A stretch of 64,000 nucleotides of DNA from Asterias amurensis (GCF_032118995.1 NC_092666.1:7080501-7144500), one strand, 5' to 3'. Positions 19,968 to 54,172 are shown, counted from the first letter of the stretch. Notes: generated by a model not told the origin, from the sequence alone. Program-made: numbers and translations.

Positions 19968-20130
19968 CGGGCAACCTCGGTAGTCTAGTTGGTAAGACAC
20001 TGCTCTAGAATTGCAAGGGTCGTGGGTTCGAATCCCACCCGAGTAACATGCCTGTGATATTTTTTCACAGGACTCGGGAAAGTACTGAGTATACAGTGCT
20101 AACACACATCGGTGTATGGGTAAAAACCAA
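19968..20130 (+). mobile_element. Second tRNA-derived SINE family
   Basis: tRNA-like head: 'ctcggtagtctagttggtaagacactg' (A box) and 'gggttcgaatccc' (perfect B box), with CTCGG/CCGAG pairing as an acceptor-stem remnant. Then 'acaggactcgggaaagtactgagtatacagtgctaacacacatcggtgtatgggtaaaaacc'-type sequence (positions 20067-20130). A near-identical copy lies at 57535-57698. Just upstream (19916-19962), 'attcgaactgcctctagg' repeats three times. Confidence 0.75.
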
Positions 20131-20224
20131 AATTAATGTTCGAAAGTTGTTTCTGACTAAATAAGTAAGTTTCCTCAAAGCAATGACACTTGCATGCATG
20201 CATGTTTTATAGAACATGGGGTTA

Positions 20225-20545
20225 TTGAGGCTAAGACGCCACTCTTCTCACTCGGTGTTTCTCATTATGCATAAAATAACAAACCTGTGAATATTTGGAC
20301 TCAATTTGTCATGATCGAAGTTACGAGAGAATAATGAAACAAAAAACACCCCTGTCACAGTGCTTTCAGATCCCTTGAATTAAAGATCCGTCAGCTGAGA
20401 TGGGTCTCGAATTAAATTCAAAATTTTCTAGTGAGAACCTATATAGGTCTACTTCTTTCTCAAAAAGTAGGCCTACGTTACTTCAGAGGGAGCCGTTTCT
20501 CACAACGTGTTATACTACGCAGCTCTCCATTGGTCATTACCAAGT
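20225..20545. mobile_element. Family A MITE, degraded
   Basis: Contains 'cttctcactcggtgtttctc', 'aaataacaaacctgtgaatatttgg' and 'gagggagccgtttctcacaa', but the ends have decayed. Confidence 0.55.
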
Positions 20546-20551
20546 AAATTT

Positions 20552-20940
20552 AGACATTGTACACTATTGATTATTGCCAAAGATCAGTCTTCTCACTTAG
20601 TGTACCTCAACATTATGCATAAAATAACACACCTGAAAATTTGAGCTCAATCGGTCGTCGAAGTTGCGAGATATTAATGAAAAAAAGGAAGAAAAAAACC
20701 TTGTCACACGAAGTTGTGTGCTTTCAGATGCTTGATTTCGAGACCTCAAATTCTAAATCTGAGGTCTCGAAATCAAATTCGTGGAAAATTACTTCTTGCT
20801 CGTTACTATACGTTACTCCAGTGGGAGCCGTTTCTCACAATTATTTATACTATCAACCTCTCCCACTACTCGTAATCAAGAAATGTTTTATGATAAGATA
20901 ATAATTATTTTGAGTATCTACCAATAGTGTCCACTGCATG
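20552..20940. mobile_element. Family A foldback MITE
   Basis: Runs from 'tagacattgtacactattg' to 'accaatagtgtccactgc', with the central 'gagacctcaaattctaaatctgaggtctcg' hairpin at 20741-20770. Confidence 0.65.
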
Positions 20941-20990
20941 CCTTGCTCAACTCAAGTTCAAGTAATTTATGTTTGACTCGTAGGTTGGTC

Positions 20991-22181
20991 ATGACTCTGC
21001 AGACCGGCAGAAACTACCGGATGAAAGAGGGTCAAGTAGGGGTTGTCTTAATGACAGAGAACCCTGCAGAAGAAAGACGGCTTGCTCAGAAACTCCACAA
21101 ACTAGAAGTAGAGAAGAGACGGTGTGTGACAACTCTCTCATGGAACCAGAGAAGTTTCTTCATGAGGCAGGTATTCGATGAAGACAATGACTTGAGATTT
21201 GTCAAAGCACAAGAAAGACCAAAGTACTTTGATGGGTTTTCATCATCAGATGACACGGAGGAAATGCAAACATTACGGAAACAGACATCACAACTAAGGA
21301 GGAGTGAACGTGGGCATGATGAATCATTGTACCATATTGAATGGTTTCAGGAAAACAAAATAAAACCACAAGGTAACATTAATGCCAGCACAAACCTTCC
21401 TGATCCATTGACTGAAAGAAGCCACGGGGCTTCAGGTGACAATTTAACTTTGAAAACAATGAATGGGAGTTTAAGAGATACAGATGAATCCCAAGTTATA
21501 AAACCCCGATCTCGATTTCCAGCTGTGAAAATAAAGGCCCTTGGTCTGTTCGCTGCATCAGCAAGAAGAGCGTCGTTGAAAAATGTGAGAAAACAACCAC
21601 TTACCCTTGATGTCAATAATATACCAAATGGTGAACATGAAACCGCAGATTTATCAAATATTAAAACCACACAGAAGCAACCATTCCTAGTGAGAGAACT
21701 AAATCAATCTTCAACGTCTTCTTCATATGGACATAAATCAGAGAAATCAAGTCAAACTCGTAAAATGTCTTCATTCATTGAAAAACAACTGGAAAAAGAC
21801 ACACTCGATGACCAGGTAACATCTGCCAAGAAACCACCAACATCTATTCCTGGTGAGAGAAAAAATATATGGCTGAAAGTTTCTGAACTTACTGAAACAC
21901 ACTTCAAGAATGGTAAAGAGCAGCGTCCAGCTATAGGCCTACCGGCAAAAGAAAAGGAGACTTGTGATGATATTGATGATCTTGTTATCCGAAAACTTGT
22001 CCGAACATTACCGACTAGCCTTCTCCTCAAGACGCACCAACGGGAAGAAGAAGCCGGAGGGCAGAGCACACACAACATGCATTTGGTTTTACTTGATCAA
22101 ACTAGAAAAAAAGTGACTACTAGAACCATACATGACACTCGCTTTAAAAATTTGGAACAAATACTTAAAAAGGGCTTATAA
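20991..22181 (+). CDS. Unrecognised protein-coding frame (396 aa), probably a terminal or single exon
   Basis: A long, non-repetitive plus-strand frame with stop at 22179-22181. I start at the ATG at 20991; an acceptor-like 'gactcgtag' ends at 20983, so an upstream exon is possible. The N-terminus (about 20-60: ENPAEERRLAQKLHKLEVEKRR) is a likely coiled coil. The rest is hydrophilic, Lys/Ser/Thr-rich and probably disordered, with basic patches (RSRFPAVKIKALGLF, ASARRASLKNVRKQ). I recognise no enzyme motif, signal peptide or membrane segment and cannot name a family. Length and composition argue for a real gene rather than chance. The retrotransposon ends 1.2 kb upstream. Confidence 0.65.
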   Translation: MTLQTGRNYRMKEGQVGVVLMTENPAEERRLAQKLHKLEVEKRRCVTTLSWNQRSFFMRQVFDEDNDLRFVKAQERPKYFDGFSSSDDTEEMQTLRKQTSQLRRSERGHDESLYHIEWFQENKIKPQGNINASTNLPDPLTERSHGASGDNLTLKTMNGSLRDTDESQVIKPRSRFPAVKIKALGLFAASARRASLKNVRKQPLTLDVNNIPNGEHETADLSNIKTTQKQPFLVRELNQSSTSSSYGHKSEKSSQTRKMSSFIEKQLEKDTLDDQVTSAKKPPTSIPGERKNIWLKVSELTETHFKNGKEQRPAIGLPAKEKETCDDIDDLVIRKLVRTLPTSLLLKTHQREEEAGGQSTHNMHLVLLDQTRKKVTTRTIHDTRFKNLEQILKKGL

Positions 22182-22222
22182 AACGAAACTTTTGAGTTGT
22201 TGTCTTTCAACATTACAGAATT

Positions 22223-22335
22223 GGTATCTGCTATAACAAAACCGTTGCTGGCAGTGTAACACTTCATGTAATCCACATGAACTATACATAACTGGTTTCT
22301 GCTATAACAAAACAGTTGCTGGTAGTGTAAGCATC
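22223..22335. repeat. 71 bp direct duplication downstream of the 396-codon frame
   Basis: 'tctgctataacaaaaccgttgctggcagtgtaa' recurs after 71 bp as 'tctgctataacaaaacagttgctggtagtgtaa' (starts at 22227 and 22298). It may lie in the 3' UTR of the gene ending at 22181. Confidence 0.6.
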
Positions 22336-22730
22336 CGTTGCCCCCAGGATTGATGCCGATAGCGGAACAAAGGGTTTGGTTTAACAAAGCAGAATGCTTA
22401 AGCTTCATGATAAAGGTGGTCAAAAACATGGGGGACATTAATTTGATATTGGATATTGTGTACCCACCCTTCAAAAGTTCTTTTTAAATGTTTTTTTTAA
22501 TATTTTTTTTTTTTTTTTTTTTGGGGGGGGGGGATCTGTCCCCCTGTCCCTCCCCTGATTGACGCCCAAGCCTGGGACATGTGACATAATGGTGCGTCAC
22601 ATTTGTCCAAAAAGTATAAAGACTTGAACACATGGGATAGGTAGACTATACAGTACCTGAAGGCCTACAAATTCTTCCTCACCAATATTTGTGTCTGGGG
22701 AAACGATCAAATCAAAATCAACCCCCTACT

Positions 22731-23085
22731 TTAAGGACACTGGACACTTTTGGGTAATTACTCAAAATAATTGTTAGCATAAAAACTTGTATTAAACATC
22801 TTTGTGGGAAATGGCTCCCTCTGAAGTGACGTAGTTTTCGAGAAAGAAGTAATTTTCCACTAAATTATTTTAATTTGATTTTGAGGCCTCAGAATAAGAT
22901 GTTGAAATCAAGCATCTGAAAGCACACAACTTCGTGTGACAAGGGCGTTTTTTCTTCTATATCACGCAACTTTGACGACCAATTGAGTTCAAACTTTCAC
23001 ATGTTGGTTATTTTGTGCATATGTTGAGATACACCAAGTGAGAAAACTGGTCTTTGAGAATAACCAAAGGTGTCCAGGGTCTTAA
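22731..23085. mobile_element. Family A foldback MITE
   Basis: From 'ttaaggacactggacacttttgg' to 'aaggtgtccagggtcttaa'. Preceded at 22496-22536 by a T-run/G-run low-complexity tract. Confidence 0.7.
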
Positions 23086-23357
23086 ACAAAATAAAAATCT
23101 AGAAGGTTAATGTACAGTACACACGAGCAGGATGTGGTAATTAGTGTGGGACAACACTTTAATATCACTTGCTAATCACAATAACTTTATTCAAAAACTA
23201 TATAGGCGTAAATCCAAATCAACACAAGCAAAAAGTGAACAACACAAGTGCATGAAGTATATAAAGAAGTGTTAAATTTAAGTGTGATAAAGCATCCAAA
23301 GTAAAAACATTGTACATATATTAGAAAACATTAACGCAAACTTCCTTAGCAGTAACG

Positions 23358-23748
23358 CTAAAGGAACACGTTGCCTTGGATCAGTTGAGTTGGTCTATAA
23401 AAAGCGTTTGAAAACCGTTTGTTATGAAATGCATATGGTTGGAAAGATGTTTCAAAAGAAAAATACAATGATCCACATATATTTGCCACGAAATTGCATG
23501 GTTTTCCTTTTACTTTGCGAACTAACCCGGTCGGCCATTTATGGGAGTCAAAAATTTGACTCCCATAAATGGCTGACCGTGTTAGTCGACAAGGTTTAAC
23601 GAAAAACGTGCAGTTTTGAGGCAAATTTGTGTGGATTATTGTATTCTACTTTTAAAACAACTTTCCGACCATATGCATTTTATAACAAACGGTTTCAAAC
23701 GCTTTTTATATACCAACTCGTCCGATCCAAGGCAACATGTTCCTTTAA
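23358..23748. mobile_element. Family D palindromic MITE
   Basis: Ends 'aaaggaacacgttgccttgg' and 'ccaaggcaacatgttccttt' are inverted. The arms meet at 'ggccatttatgggagtc' / 'gactcccataaatggc' around 23560. One strand can fold into a hairpin of about 190 bp. Non-coding. Confidence 0.85.
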
Positions 23749-24109
23749 CGCAAACTTGCTTAGCAGTAATGTTAACAACATTTATTTTACTTCTACATTA
23801 TCTCTGCTGTATACATTGCCCCTTGCAAACTATGTATTTGACATCACTTTAAAAAAAACCATGTATACTGTTTGATTAATTTTTGAAGTGAACTTGACAC
23901 TATATATACACAAGAAAAATGGATTCTTCACAAAATGAAATTCTGTTGCATCACCAGGGCAGAAATTACATGGTTTATCAGCTTTTTTTGTGATGGCAAA
24001 CAACAATACGGAATTTACATACTTTATCAATGATTCTGACTACACCTGTACATTCCAAAATTCTTATAGAAAGAGGCTGCTCTCTAGAAGTGCCTTGATG
24101 AGAGTTTGA

Positions 24110-24275
24110 TATGTCATCTGCCTCTCTTAATATTTATGCACGAGTACGTCACAATTCTAACCCAAAACAAGGCCATAGGCGCAGCCACTGCAAGTGGTGA
24201 CGAACGTGCGCCTAAAGCCTCATTTTTGGGTAAGGATTATAACGTCATGCATGAATATTCAGAGAGGCGTATTAA
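24110..24275. mobile_element. Small inverted-repeat MITE
   Basis: Left 'gcctctcttaatatttatgc' with 'taacccaaaa' and right 'tttttgggtaagg' with 'gcatgaatattcagagaggc' are complementary arms with small bulges. Confidence 0.55.
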
Positions 24276-24344
24276 CTTTAAACTCGCTCATAACATAGTT
24301 TCATAATTCGAAATGAAATTGGGACATGATTTCCCATTTGGAAG

Positions 24345-24495
24345 ACAACGGGAGACTTTCTGGGACGATAGAGAGCAGCAGACTTACCGGGTTAATCCAA
24401 TGTTCTTAGAATTATGCGTATGTTCAGAACTACGTAAACAATGGAAATTTACCCGGTATGTCTGCTGCCACCTAGCGTTGGAAAGTCTCCTATTC
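24345..24495. mobile_element. Small inverted-repeat MITE
   Basis: Left 'ggagactttc...agcagcagacttaccgggt' is mirrored by 'acccggtatgtctgctgcc...ggaaagtctcc' at the right. About 150 bp, non-coding. Confidence 0.6.
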
Positions 24496-24530
24496 TTCTG
24501 TATTCTGTTATCTTGGACGAGTCCACTTTA

Positions 24531-24905
24531 AAGGGAAAGGTGCACTATTGGTAATTGTCAAAGACCAGTGTTCTCACTTGGTGTATCTCAACATATGCAT
24601 AAAATAACAAACCTGTGAAAATTTGAGCTCAATTGGTCATCTGAGTTTGGAGAAAATGTTGAAGCAAAAACCACCCTTGTTGGACGAATCTGTGTGCTTT
24701 CAGATAGGAATAAAAGACTTTTAGCTAGACTGCTTTTGTTATTTTAGTGAGAAATTACCTCTTTCTCAAAAACTACGTTACTTCAGAGGGAATCGTTTCC
24801 CACAATGTTTTATACTATCAACAGCTCTCCAATGCTAGTTACCAAGTCAGCTTTTAAGTTAATATTTGTTTTGAGTAATTACCAAACGTGTTCCTTCCCT
24901 TTTAA
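24531..24905. mobile_element. Family A foldback MITE
   Basis: Left end 'ttaaagggaaaggtgcactattgg' and right end 'accaaacgtgttccttcccttttaaa', with family A internal blocks. From here to 25290 I see no gene. Confidence 0.65.
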
Positions 24906-25295
24906 ACTATTGATTACTGGTTTCTCATGAAATTAACAATGTGTTTTAAAAGTAAATAGTGTTGTTCCATCCAAATACAAACATAGAATACAATCTGAAA
25001 TTTTAAATGTGGTTTTATTTTGGGGAACTCTTTTTCTATTTGAATGCATCAATCATTGCTTGAACTACTTGGTTTCTAAAGAACAACATTAATTTACAAC
25101 GTAGCCTACGGTTTAGTGCCATTTGTTGTTGAGAAAATTAAGTTGGGACTGTACATCGCTTCTTTAGATAATTGCTATGAATGTCTTAAATTTAAAACAA
25201 GGACTGTAAATAGTACAGAATTAGTTACAAAAGACAACTATTTTAACTTTATGTAGTAGGGCCAAGGTCATGTGAGCCCGAACTCTTTCTGCTGC

Positions 25296-25470
25296 AGCTG
25301 ATTTCACGAAGCGCTAGGATTAATCCTATCTCGAGTTAGGACGAGTAACCTGTCCTAACTTGGGATGGGTTCAATGCGTACTAATGTCTTTTGATACGGA
25401 ATTTAACTCGTCCTAAATCCTAAGATTAGTCCTAAGTTAGGAAGAGTTTGGTGAAATCGACGGCTGGACA
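25296..25470. mobile_element. Family C MITE (TCCTAACTT-type)
   Basis: Inverted ends 'tgatttcacgaagcgctagg' and 'cctaagttaggaagagtttggtgaaatcg', with 'cctaacttgggatgggttc' inside. Related copies at 29512-30450 (nested) and 55728-55845. No gene is seen from 25471 to 25939. Confidence 0.6.
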
Positions 25471-25939
25471 CTTAACATATTATGGATAACAATAAATTTA
25501 TACAATTACATGTAGTTCAGATTTAAAGTCTCCTTCAAACCTAATTTGGGCTGCATATTTATCAACTAGCCGGGTAGAAATAGCCCGTGAACTTTAGTTA
25601 GCCATTACAAGTGAAGCTACTCTACCTACAACTGTATTGTCACAAGTTTAATCCAATATTCTGACAAAGTTTACAAAGCTCTAGTGTCGACCAATATCTA
25701 ATAATTACTATACTGTTTCCTACTCATTTTGCAGTGAGATAGAAAAGCAAAATTACCCGACATTTAACACAAAACCACACACGGGTAGCACCAAAGCTCC
25801 CTATTACTTATGTCATGTCTAAAATTTGAACCACAGACAAGCTAAATTATTCACATTTATAGTTTAATACAAGATACATCAGTAGTTCATTATGCATGTG
25901 ATTTAATAACCGTTGTAGTAATACAAGATAACCAACGGG

Positions 25940-26307
25940 TTAAAGGGACACGTTGCCATGGAATGGTCTACAACATTTGAAACCATTTGTTATAAAATGC
26001 AGATGGTTAGAAAGTTGTTTTAAAAGTAAAACATAATGATCCACACAAACATGCCTCGCATTGGCACGGTTTTCCGTGAACTAACACGGCACGCCATTTA
26101 GTGGAGTCAAATTTTTGACTCCGTAAAATGGCCGACCGTGTTAGTTTGCAAAGTAAAAGGAAAACCGTGCCATTTCAAGGCATGTTTGTGTGGATCATTG
26201 TATGCTACTTTTAAAACATCTTTCCGACCATACGCATTTTATAACAATTGGTTTCAAATGCTTTTCATGGACCCACTCGCCCGATCCAAGGCAACGGGTC
26301 CCTTTAA
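25940..26307. mobile_element. Family D palindromic MITE with TTAA flanks
   Basis: TTAA at 25940-25943 and 26304-26307. Ends 'agggacacgttgccatgg' and 'aaggcaacgggtccct'. Centre 'agtggagtcaaatttttgactccg'. Confidence 0.85.
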
Positions 26308-26996
26308 AAACCAGGGTTGCAGTACGTTTCATGTCATCATCAATGGGGGGTAACCAAGGCGTGGTCTAGCTCTTCAAGGCTCACAGACTTTAGGAACACG
26401 CTAAAATGTTTGGATTCAAACAAAATAAAGAAAAAATAAGGTTAGAAATTATGAAAATCACCAAGTTAATATTCATAATACTAGACGTTAAACCACTGAT
26501 GCTTGTATGGGAGATATTGGGTGTTGCAATCTTGGTGTTTAGAATTAGAATTAGAATGTTTTATTGTCCGAATTATAAATACACAGAATTTTAGCTGCCA
26601 TTTGCATTTATATACAAGAATAAAACGATTATTAGTCAAAAACAATTACAATACTAAACAGATTAAAAAGGACAGAAATATACATGTACACCCTCAAAAT
26701 AAGTAAAAACACCCACCTAATAAATTTGAGTAAATATTTACAAAGAAATCCAGTGAATGAGAAAACTGATTGTGAATAAAACCTGCAAGTAGTTTACATC
26801 CCCTTGTGGGAGTTTTGCAGATTATCTGTATAAATTTTGTTTATTTCCTCACAACCTCAGAAAATGGAGAAGATAAAAAGATTTTAAAAAATTACATCAA
26901 ATATACAGTATAAGGGACATAAACCGTAATATAAAGAAACAGGATAACCCCGACACTCTCAAACGACCCCCAATCTTGACCATCTTGAAACGGGAA

Positions 26997-27055
26997 CAAA
27001 ACAAACAAACAAACAAACAAACAAAACAAACAACCAAACAAACAAACAAACAAAC
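26997..27055. repeat. (CAAA)n microsatellite touching a splice donor
   Basis: A CAAA run immediately abuts exon 13 of the PP2A scaffold gene. On the gene strand the intron starts at once with (GTTT)n, so the donor GT is the first unit of the repeat. Confidence 0.9.
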
Positions 27056-49488
<22,433 letters not shown>

Positions 49489-49907
49489 CTTGTCTTTCCG
49501 TGCACTCTTTTTATACTCCTCGTTTTCGGAAGCACTCGGGCTGTGTGTCGTCAGCCGCCGAAGGACGGATTGCCAAACAGTTGTGGTGTAGTCTTGTTTC
49601 AAAGACGCTCCAGTCGTGTAAGTCACGAACACCCACATGTATTCGAAACAACCAATAGAGGGCGCTATAATTCATGTAACGGCGGTGCACACCGCAGTAA
49701 ATACAAAAACACAAGCATGCAGTGACCTCTGAACTTCAGTTTTCTTTTCTATTTTATGGGTGTAGTCCGGCCGGGGTCCCCCGCACAACAAAAAACGATT
49801 TTATTGGTAATCCTACTCCAACAGTGCTCTACAAAGGCCTGTGATAATCAAGATGACAACCTGCAACTAGGCCTGCGCCTATACCTACACTGAACTGATT
49901 TTGATTA

Positions 49908-50314
49908 TTAAAGGAACACGTGGCCTTGAATCGGTCGAGTTGGTCTTTGAAAAGCGTTTGTAACCGTTTGTTATAAAATGCATATGGTTAGAAAGATGTT
50001 GTCAAAGTAGAATACAATGATCCACACAAACATGCCTCGAAATTGCATGGTTTTCCTTTTACCTCGTCGCCTAACACGGTCGGCCATTATATATGGGAGT
50101 CAAATTTTTGACTCCCATAAATGTTTGACTCTCAATGGCCGACCGTGTTAGTTCGCACAGTAAAAGGAAAACCACGCAATTTCAAGGCAAATTTGTGTGG
50201 ATCATTGTATTCTACTTTTAAAACATCTTTCCAACCATATGCATTTTATAACAAACGGTTACAAACGCTTTTTACAGACCAACTCGTCCGATCCAAGGCA
50301 ACGTGTTCCTTTAA
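49908..50314. mobile_element. Family D palindromic MITE with TTAA flanks
   Basis: TTAA at 49908-49911 and 50311-50314. Ends 'aggaacacgtggccttgaatcgg' / 'ccgatccaaggcaacgtgttcct'. The right TTAA is also the left TTAA of the next element. Confidence 0.88.
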
Positions 50315-50706
50315 AGGCAGTGCAAAATAATTATCATCATAAAACCTTTGTGGTACTGGGGAGAGGTTGATGGTATAAAACATTGTGAAAAACAGCTCCG
50401 CCCTCTGAAGTGACGTCATTCATTCATTCATTCATTCATTCATTCAGTCGAGTTTTCGAGAAAGAAGTAATTTTCCACGAATATGATTTCGAGACCTCAA
50501 GTTTTGAATTTGAGGTCTCGAAATCGAGCATCAGAACACACTTTCGTGTGACAAGGGTGTTTTTTCTTCCATTATTATCTCGCAACTGCGACGACCAATG
50601 AGCTCAAATTTTCACAGGTTTGTTATTTTATATGCATAATCTTGAGATACACCAACTGTGAAGACTAGTCTTTGACAATATTACCAATAGTGTCCACTGT
50701 CTTTAA
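50311..50706. mobile_element. Family A foldback MITE abutting family D
   Basis: Shares its left TTAA with the preceding family D copy; right TTAA at 50703-50706. Contains an (ATTC)n microsatellite at 50417-50447. Confidence 0.85.
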
Positions 50707-51019
50707 GTGACGTTGTAGAAATGACAAACAAATTGAAGTATGGCGAAGAATAAATGCACTCGCTCCGATCCAAGAGGAACATTAGGCTTATTGAGTGGAG
50801 TTATTTAATATTCATCAGCTTGTCAACTAGTAACACAGTTGCCTTTAGCGGTTTTTTTAATCATCTGTCTTTAGCTTCTTTAGGGAGCCACTTGCTTCAT
50901 GGCCCCGATCTGGTGGAAAAACGTTTTAATTTTTGGAGCACGGCAAAGTGCAAAGTCGGAGGCATTCGTGTGAGAGATGAGGGGGCTACAGCTGCGCTTC
51001 GTGCCTCACGAGCTCGTCT

Positions 51020-51850
51020 CTGAAGACACGGTAAGTTATAAAAGTAGGGAGCCGGATGCCTTTTGCCGATGGGTTCCCGCGGATCTCCTCTCCCGGGCAA
51101 GTGCCTAGTCCGAGGATCCGCAACAAACGCCAATGACACGGAGGAAACACCCAGCACTGATCCCTGCGACCGGGGACCCCATAATGGGTGCTCTGGTATT
51201 TGTGGCGCATTTGCCAAACAAAGGGCCACAAAGCGCAGATGAATGTTTTTCAGTTTTTATGGTCTTGGCGATGGGGTCCACGATTCGCCTCTCCCGTTCA
51301 AGTGTCCTGCCCGATCCGCCCCGAAAGTGTAACACACAGAGGACATATCCACTGGGCCCCCTACGATCGGGCCGCCCGTGGGTGCTCTGGTATTTTTGTG
51401 GGACATGTGCCCAAAGGTTGTGAAAGCGCAGAGGCTGAGGTTTTTCAGTTTTCAGGCTCTTGGCGATGGGGGTCGCTTTGTCTGATTCGGCCAGAACTTT
51501 TTACAAAAGAGAAATGACGTACCAAGCAGTGATCCCTGCGATCAGGGCCCCCTGGGTGCTCCGACAGTGCTGGCGCATGTGCGCAAAGGTTGCATAAAAA
51601 CTAACGATTTTGGGCGTAGGGTCGGGCGGGGCACGCTGGGAAAGGATGAGCTTTGGCCCTCGCCATGGTGCGGATTGTTACGGCGCACCCGGCCATGCAG
51701 GCGTCGGGCAGGAGAACAAATAAATCTTGGAAGAAAAAAAAGGTACTCCTCGGAAAAAAAAAATTCACCGGGCCGGACGAAAAATTGCCCGTGCGGCACA
51801 GCGAAAAATCGGCCGTACGCTCCCGGATTGAAATATATATATATATAGTT
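51020..51850 (-). repeat. GC-rich repeats on the 3' side of the minus-strand LINE
   Basis: Three diverged direct repeats: 'atccctgcgaccggggacccc...gggtgctctggtatttgtgg' (51162), 'cgatcgggccgcccgtgggtgctctgg' (51366) and 'atccctgcgatcagggccccctgggtgctcc' (51532). Each is followed by 'aaagg' and a 'gcgcagatgaatgtttttcag'-like block. Probably the 3' region of the LINE at 51855-52730 (inference). Confidence 0.5.
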
Positions 51851-51854
51851 GACG

Positions 51855-52730
51855 CTACTCGGGCCGAACTCGACACGAGATGTTATGACCTTGGGTTTGT
51901 CCAATGTTAGAAATTCGTCTCTGCCATCTAGGCCGATCCAGGGCAGCTTGAATAGCTTGATCGTATTGTAGGCCGATGGCGTTGAGGTCGTCTATAAGCT
52001 GTGATATGTAGGTGCAGCGGAGGCTTCCACCCTGTCGAAAGGGTTCAGATGGCTGGTTTTGTGGATTTACGAAAGTAGCGAGAGGCACCTCAGGTCTCCG
52101 AAGAGCATGGCCGATCAAACAAAGACGACTTAGGGTTGTTGTGGCAGGTGTTATGCATGTGCGAGAGTACAAGTCTGTGTTGGACAGCCGTACTGGAAAG
52201 TGCACACCGAGGCTGTAACGCATGAGAGCACGGTGAGACGCGTCGAGATTCTTGGCCATGGTGTCGGTGATCGCTAGAGCTTCACAGCTATACAAAAGCA
52301 CTGTCTCGACCGTGGACTTGAAGAGCTGCATTTTGGCTTTATCGCTGGCTACTCCATCCCACACAGGTGTGAGTTTACGAGCGGCGACCCATGCCAGCTG
52401 CCGTCGTCGCTGAATGGCACTTCAGCTATCTGCAACGTTGCATCCCAGGTAGCAGAAGTCGTCACAGGATGCGAGAGGGACGCCGGCGGTTGTACAGATG
52501 GTGGTGTGTGGAATGTCTCCTATATACATGACCTTCGTCTTGCTGGCATTCAGACGCAGACCTACTTTGGCTGATGCTGCCTCAAAGCGATGTAGTTGGC
52601 GTTGGGCTGCGTCAGGATCGTCAGAGATCAGCGCAGCGTCATCAGCGTATGCAAGTGCGGGGATTTTCACGGCCGGATTGAAATCGCGAAAGATCTCGGA
52701 CTTTGGCGAAAAGTAGACTGACGATGACAA
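51855..52730 (-). mobile_element. Non-LTR retrotransposon reverse-transcriptase fragment with one in-frame stop
   Basis: Minus-strand frame beginning in the RT palm: ALAYADDAALISDDPDAAQR contains the YADD catalytic motif, followed by RLNASKTKVMYIG and LGCNVADS. A single TGA (52419-52421) interrupts. The same frame continues with QRRRQLAWVAARKLTPVWDG, FKSTVETVLLYSCEALAITD and a C-terminal region ending near CRVRPE. Endonuclease and N-terminal RT are missing. The clade is not assigned; it is not the CR1/L2 type at 1860. Confidence 0.85.
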
Positions 52731-53000
52731 AGAGCAAGCTAGTGGAAACGTTGGGACAAACCCAAGATCGAACTGACTCCGCGGTAGTATAGTTAATTAC
52801 GATGTAGTCTAGTCCCACCCTATTTCTATACCATCCGCCTAGGTGTAGTTAATAAGCAGGACAGTTCTTTTCAGAGCTGAGAAGTCTCCCGAACACCCGA
52901 CAATCTACTCCGAGTAAGTAGAATTAAGCCAGACAACTTGTTCTCTAAGAACCAACTCTCCCCGGCAAGTAGATACACACATGGTGTTACCGCAAAAATG
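52730..53000. repeat. Family F repeat ('gcggtaacaccatg' type)
   Basis: 'gagcaagctagtggaaacgttggg' ... 'gacagttcttttcagagctgagaagtctcc' ... 'gtagatacacacatggtgttaccgc'. Other copies at 57955-58475, 60330-60690 and 63520-64000. 53001-53580 holds no gene. Confidence 0.7.
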
Positions 53001-53604
53001 CCTCAAATCCTACAACTGTTACTAGTAGTAGTAGTGACAAGCCAAAGTTTGGTAAAACGAATTAATTACGGGATGTTTTTTCTGGGGTAGTTAGCAAATT
53101 TCAAAAGACTGACCAAATTATTGAAAATAAATCTGTTATAGGCTGATTGTTATATAATTATTAATATTAGTCGTGTGCACCCATAAAAAGCTGTTTACTT
53201 CATACAATTAACATAATACAGATCTGTCCCCGGAGACTACGTGGGGAGGAGGGTTATTCAGCACCAAAAGAGGGCGCTATCAGAAGTAGTTTGTGTAGCA
53301 GTTTCGCCGTGTAGTGGGGGAGAATCTTCTGCCATTGGCTCAAAAATCAACACGTCATTACGACTGCAGAAAAAGACTATGCGCTCGATTTGGCAATGAT
53401 AATATATTTTGATAAAGTGCAATGACATCATAGATACCTAAACAGTCACTGCTGTCATGCTTGCAATATAATCTGAGTTCGTATCTCTGTAGATATCTCC
53501 ATGATCTCATCTCTATGTGAAATGAGGGAGGTAAAAGGTCAAAATACACGTCGGTTTCGACGTCAGATGTTCATTCAGGTCGATCACCCCTGGGAACGAG
53601 GTTG

Positions 53605-54000
53605 ATCAAGCTACAAAGACATGTTCCGTCCCAACTTTAGAACTGTCCCAATTGTAGTTGGGACCAGTTCCAACTTGAGTGTTACAGTTGGGACGGCACA
53701 ACCACAGATGGATCCAGATAATCTGTAACCAACTAGTCTTGATGGAAAACTTTCTCGTGGTGATTGTCACAATTTTTCCAACGTAGAGGACGCTACCACT
53801 GGCAGACCGCTCTCACGCACGACGACCGCTCCACGTGCAAGGGCGGTTCATGAGTGATAGCGTCCTCCACGCTGAAACATTTTGACAAGTCAATACGAGA
53901 CAAGACTAGTTAGTTACAGGTCTCTGGAGCCCAACTGTACCACTCAAGGTTGGACCAGCCCAACTACAGTTGGGACAATTCTGAAGTTGGGACTATTTTT
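53605..54000. mobile_element. Inverted-repeat element with AGTTGGGAC ends
   Basis: 'gtcccaactttagaactgtcccaa' at the left faces 'ttgggacaattctgaagttgggac' at the right. Inner arms 'gtaaccaactagtcttg' / 'caagactagttagttac' and 'gaggacgctaccact' / 'agtgatagcgtcctcc' extend the fold. It lies ~170 bp before the SIDT start codon. Confidence 0.7.
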
Positions 54001-54172
54001 GGTACAACAACCGGTAGGAGGAAGAAGGAAAAGCTCTTTGAAAACAATCAATAATGAGTAAACGTAAGCCGCACATGATGGGATACTATTTTCAGTAGGA
54101 AATTGGTCAGGACACGGAACGGATTATGTGGTCGGAGTTTTTGTAAAATTGTACCGCCAGTACGTTTTCAAA

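Noticed and set aside
19968..20040. Intact tRNA gene with perfect B box
   Set aside because: Acceptor stem pairs over only about five bases and the same extended body recurs at 57535; SINE head.
26370..26392. Terminal exon of the PP2A scaffold gene (acceptor 'cctaaag', four codons and a stop)
   Set aside because: The length would fit, but the residues do not resemble the usual VL.L ending and such short matches occur by chance.
50410..51520. rRNA or snRNA genes in the GC-rich stretch
   Set aside because: No recognisable rRNA/snRNA core; the segment shows degenerate direct repeats next to a minus-strand LINE.
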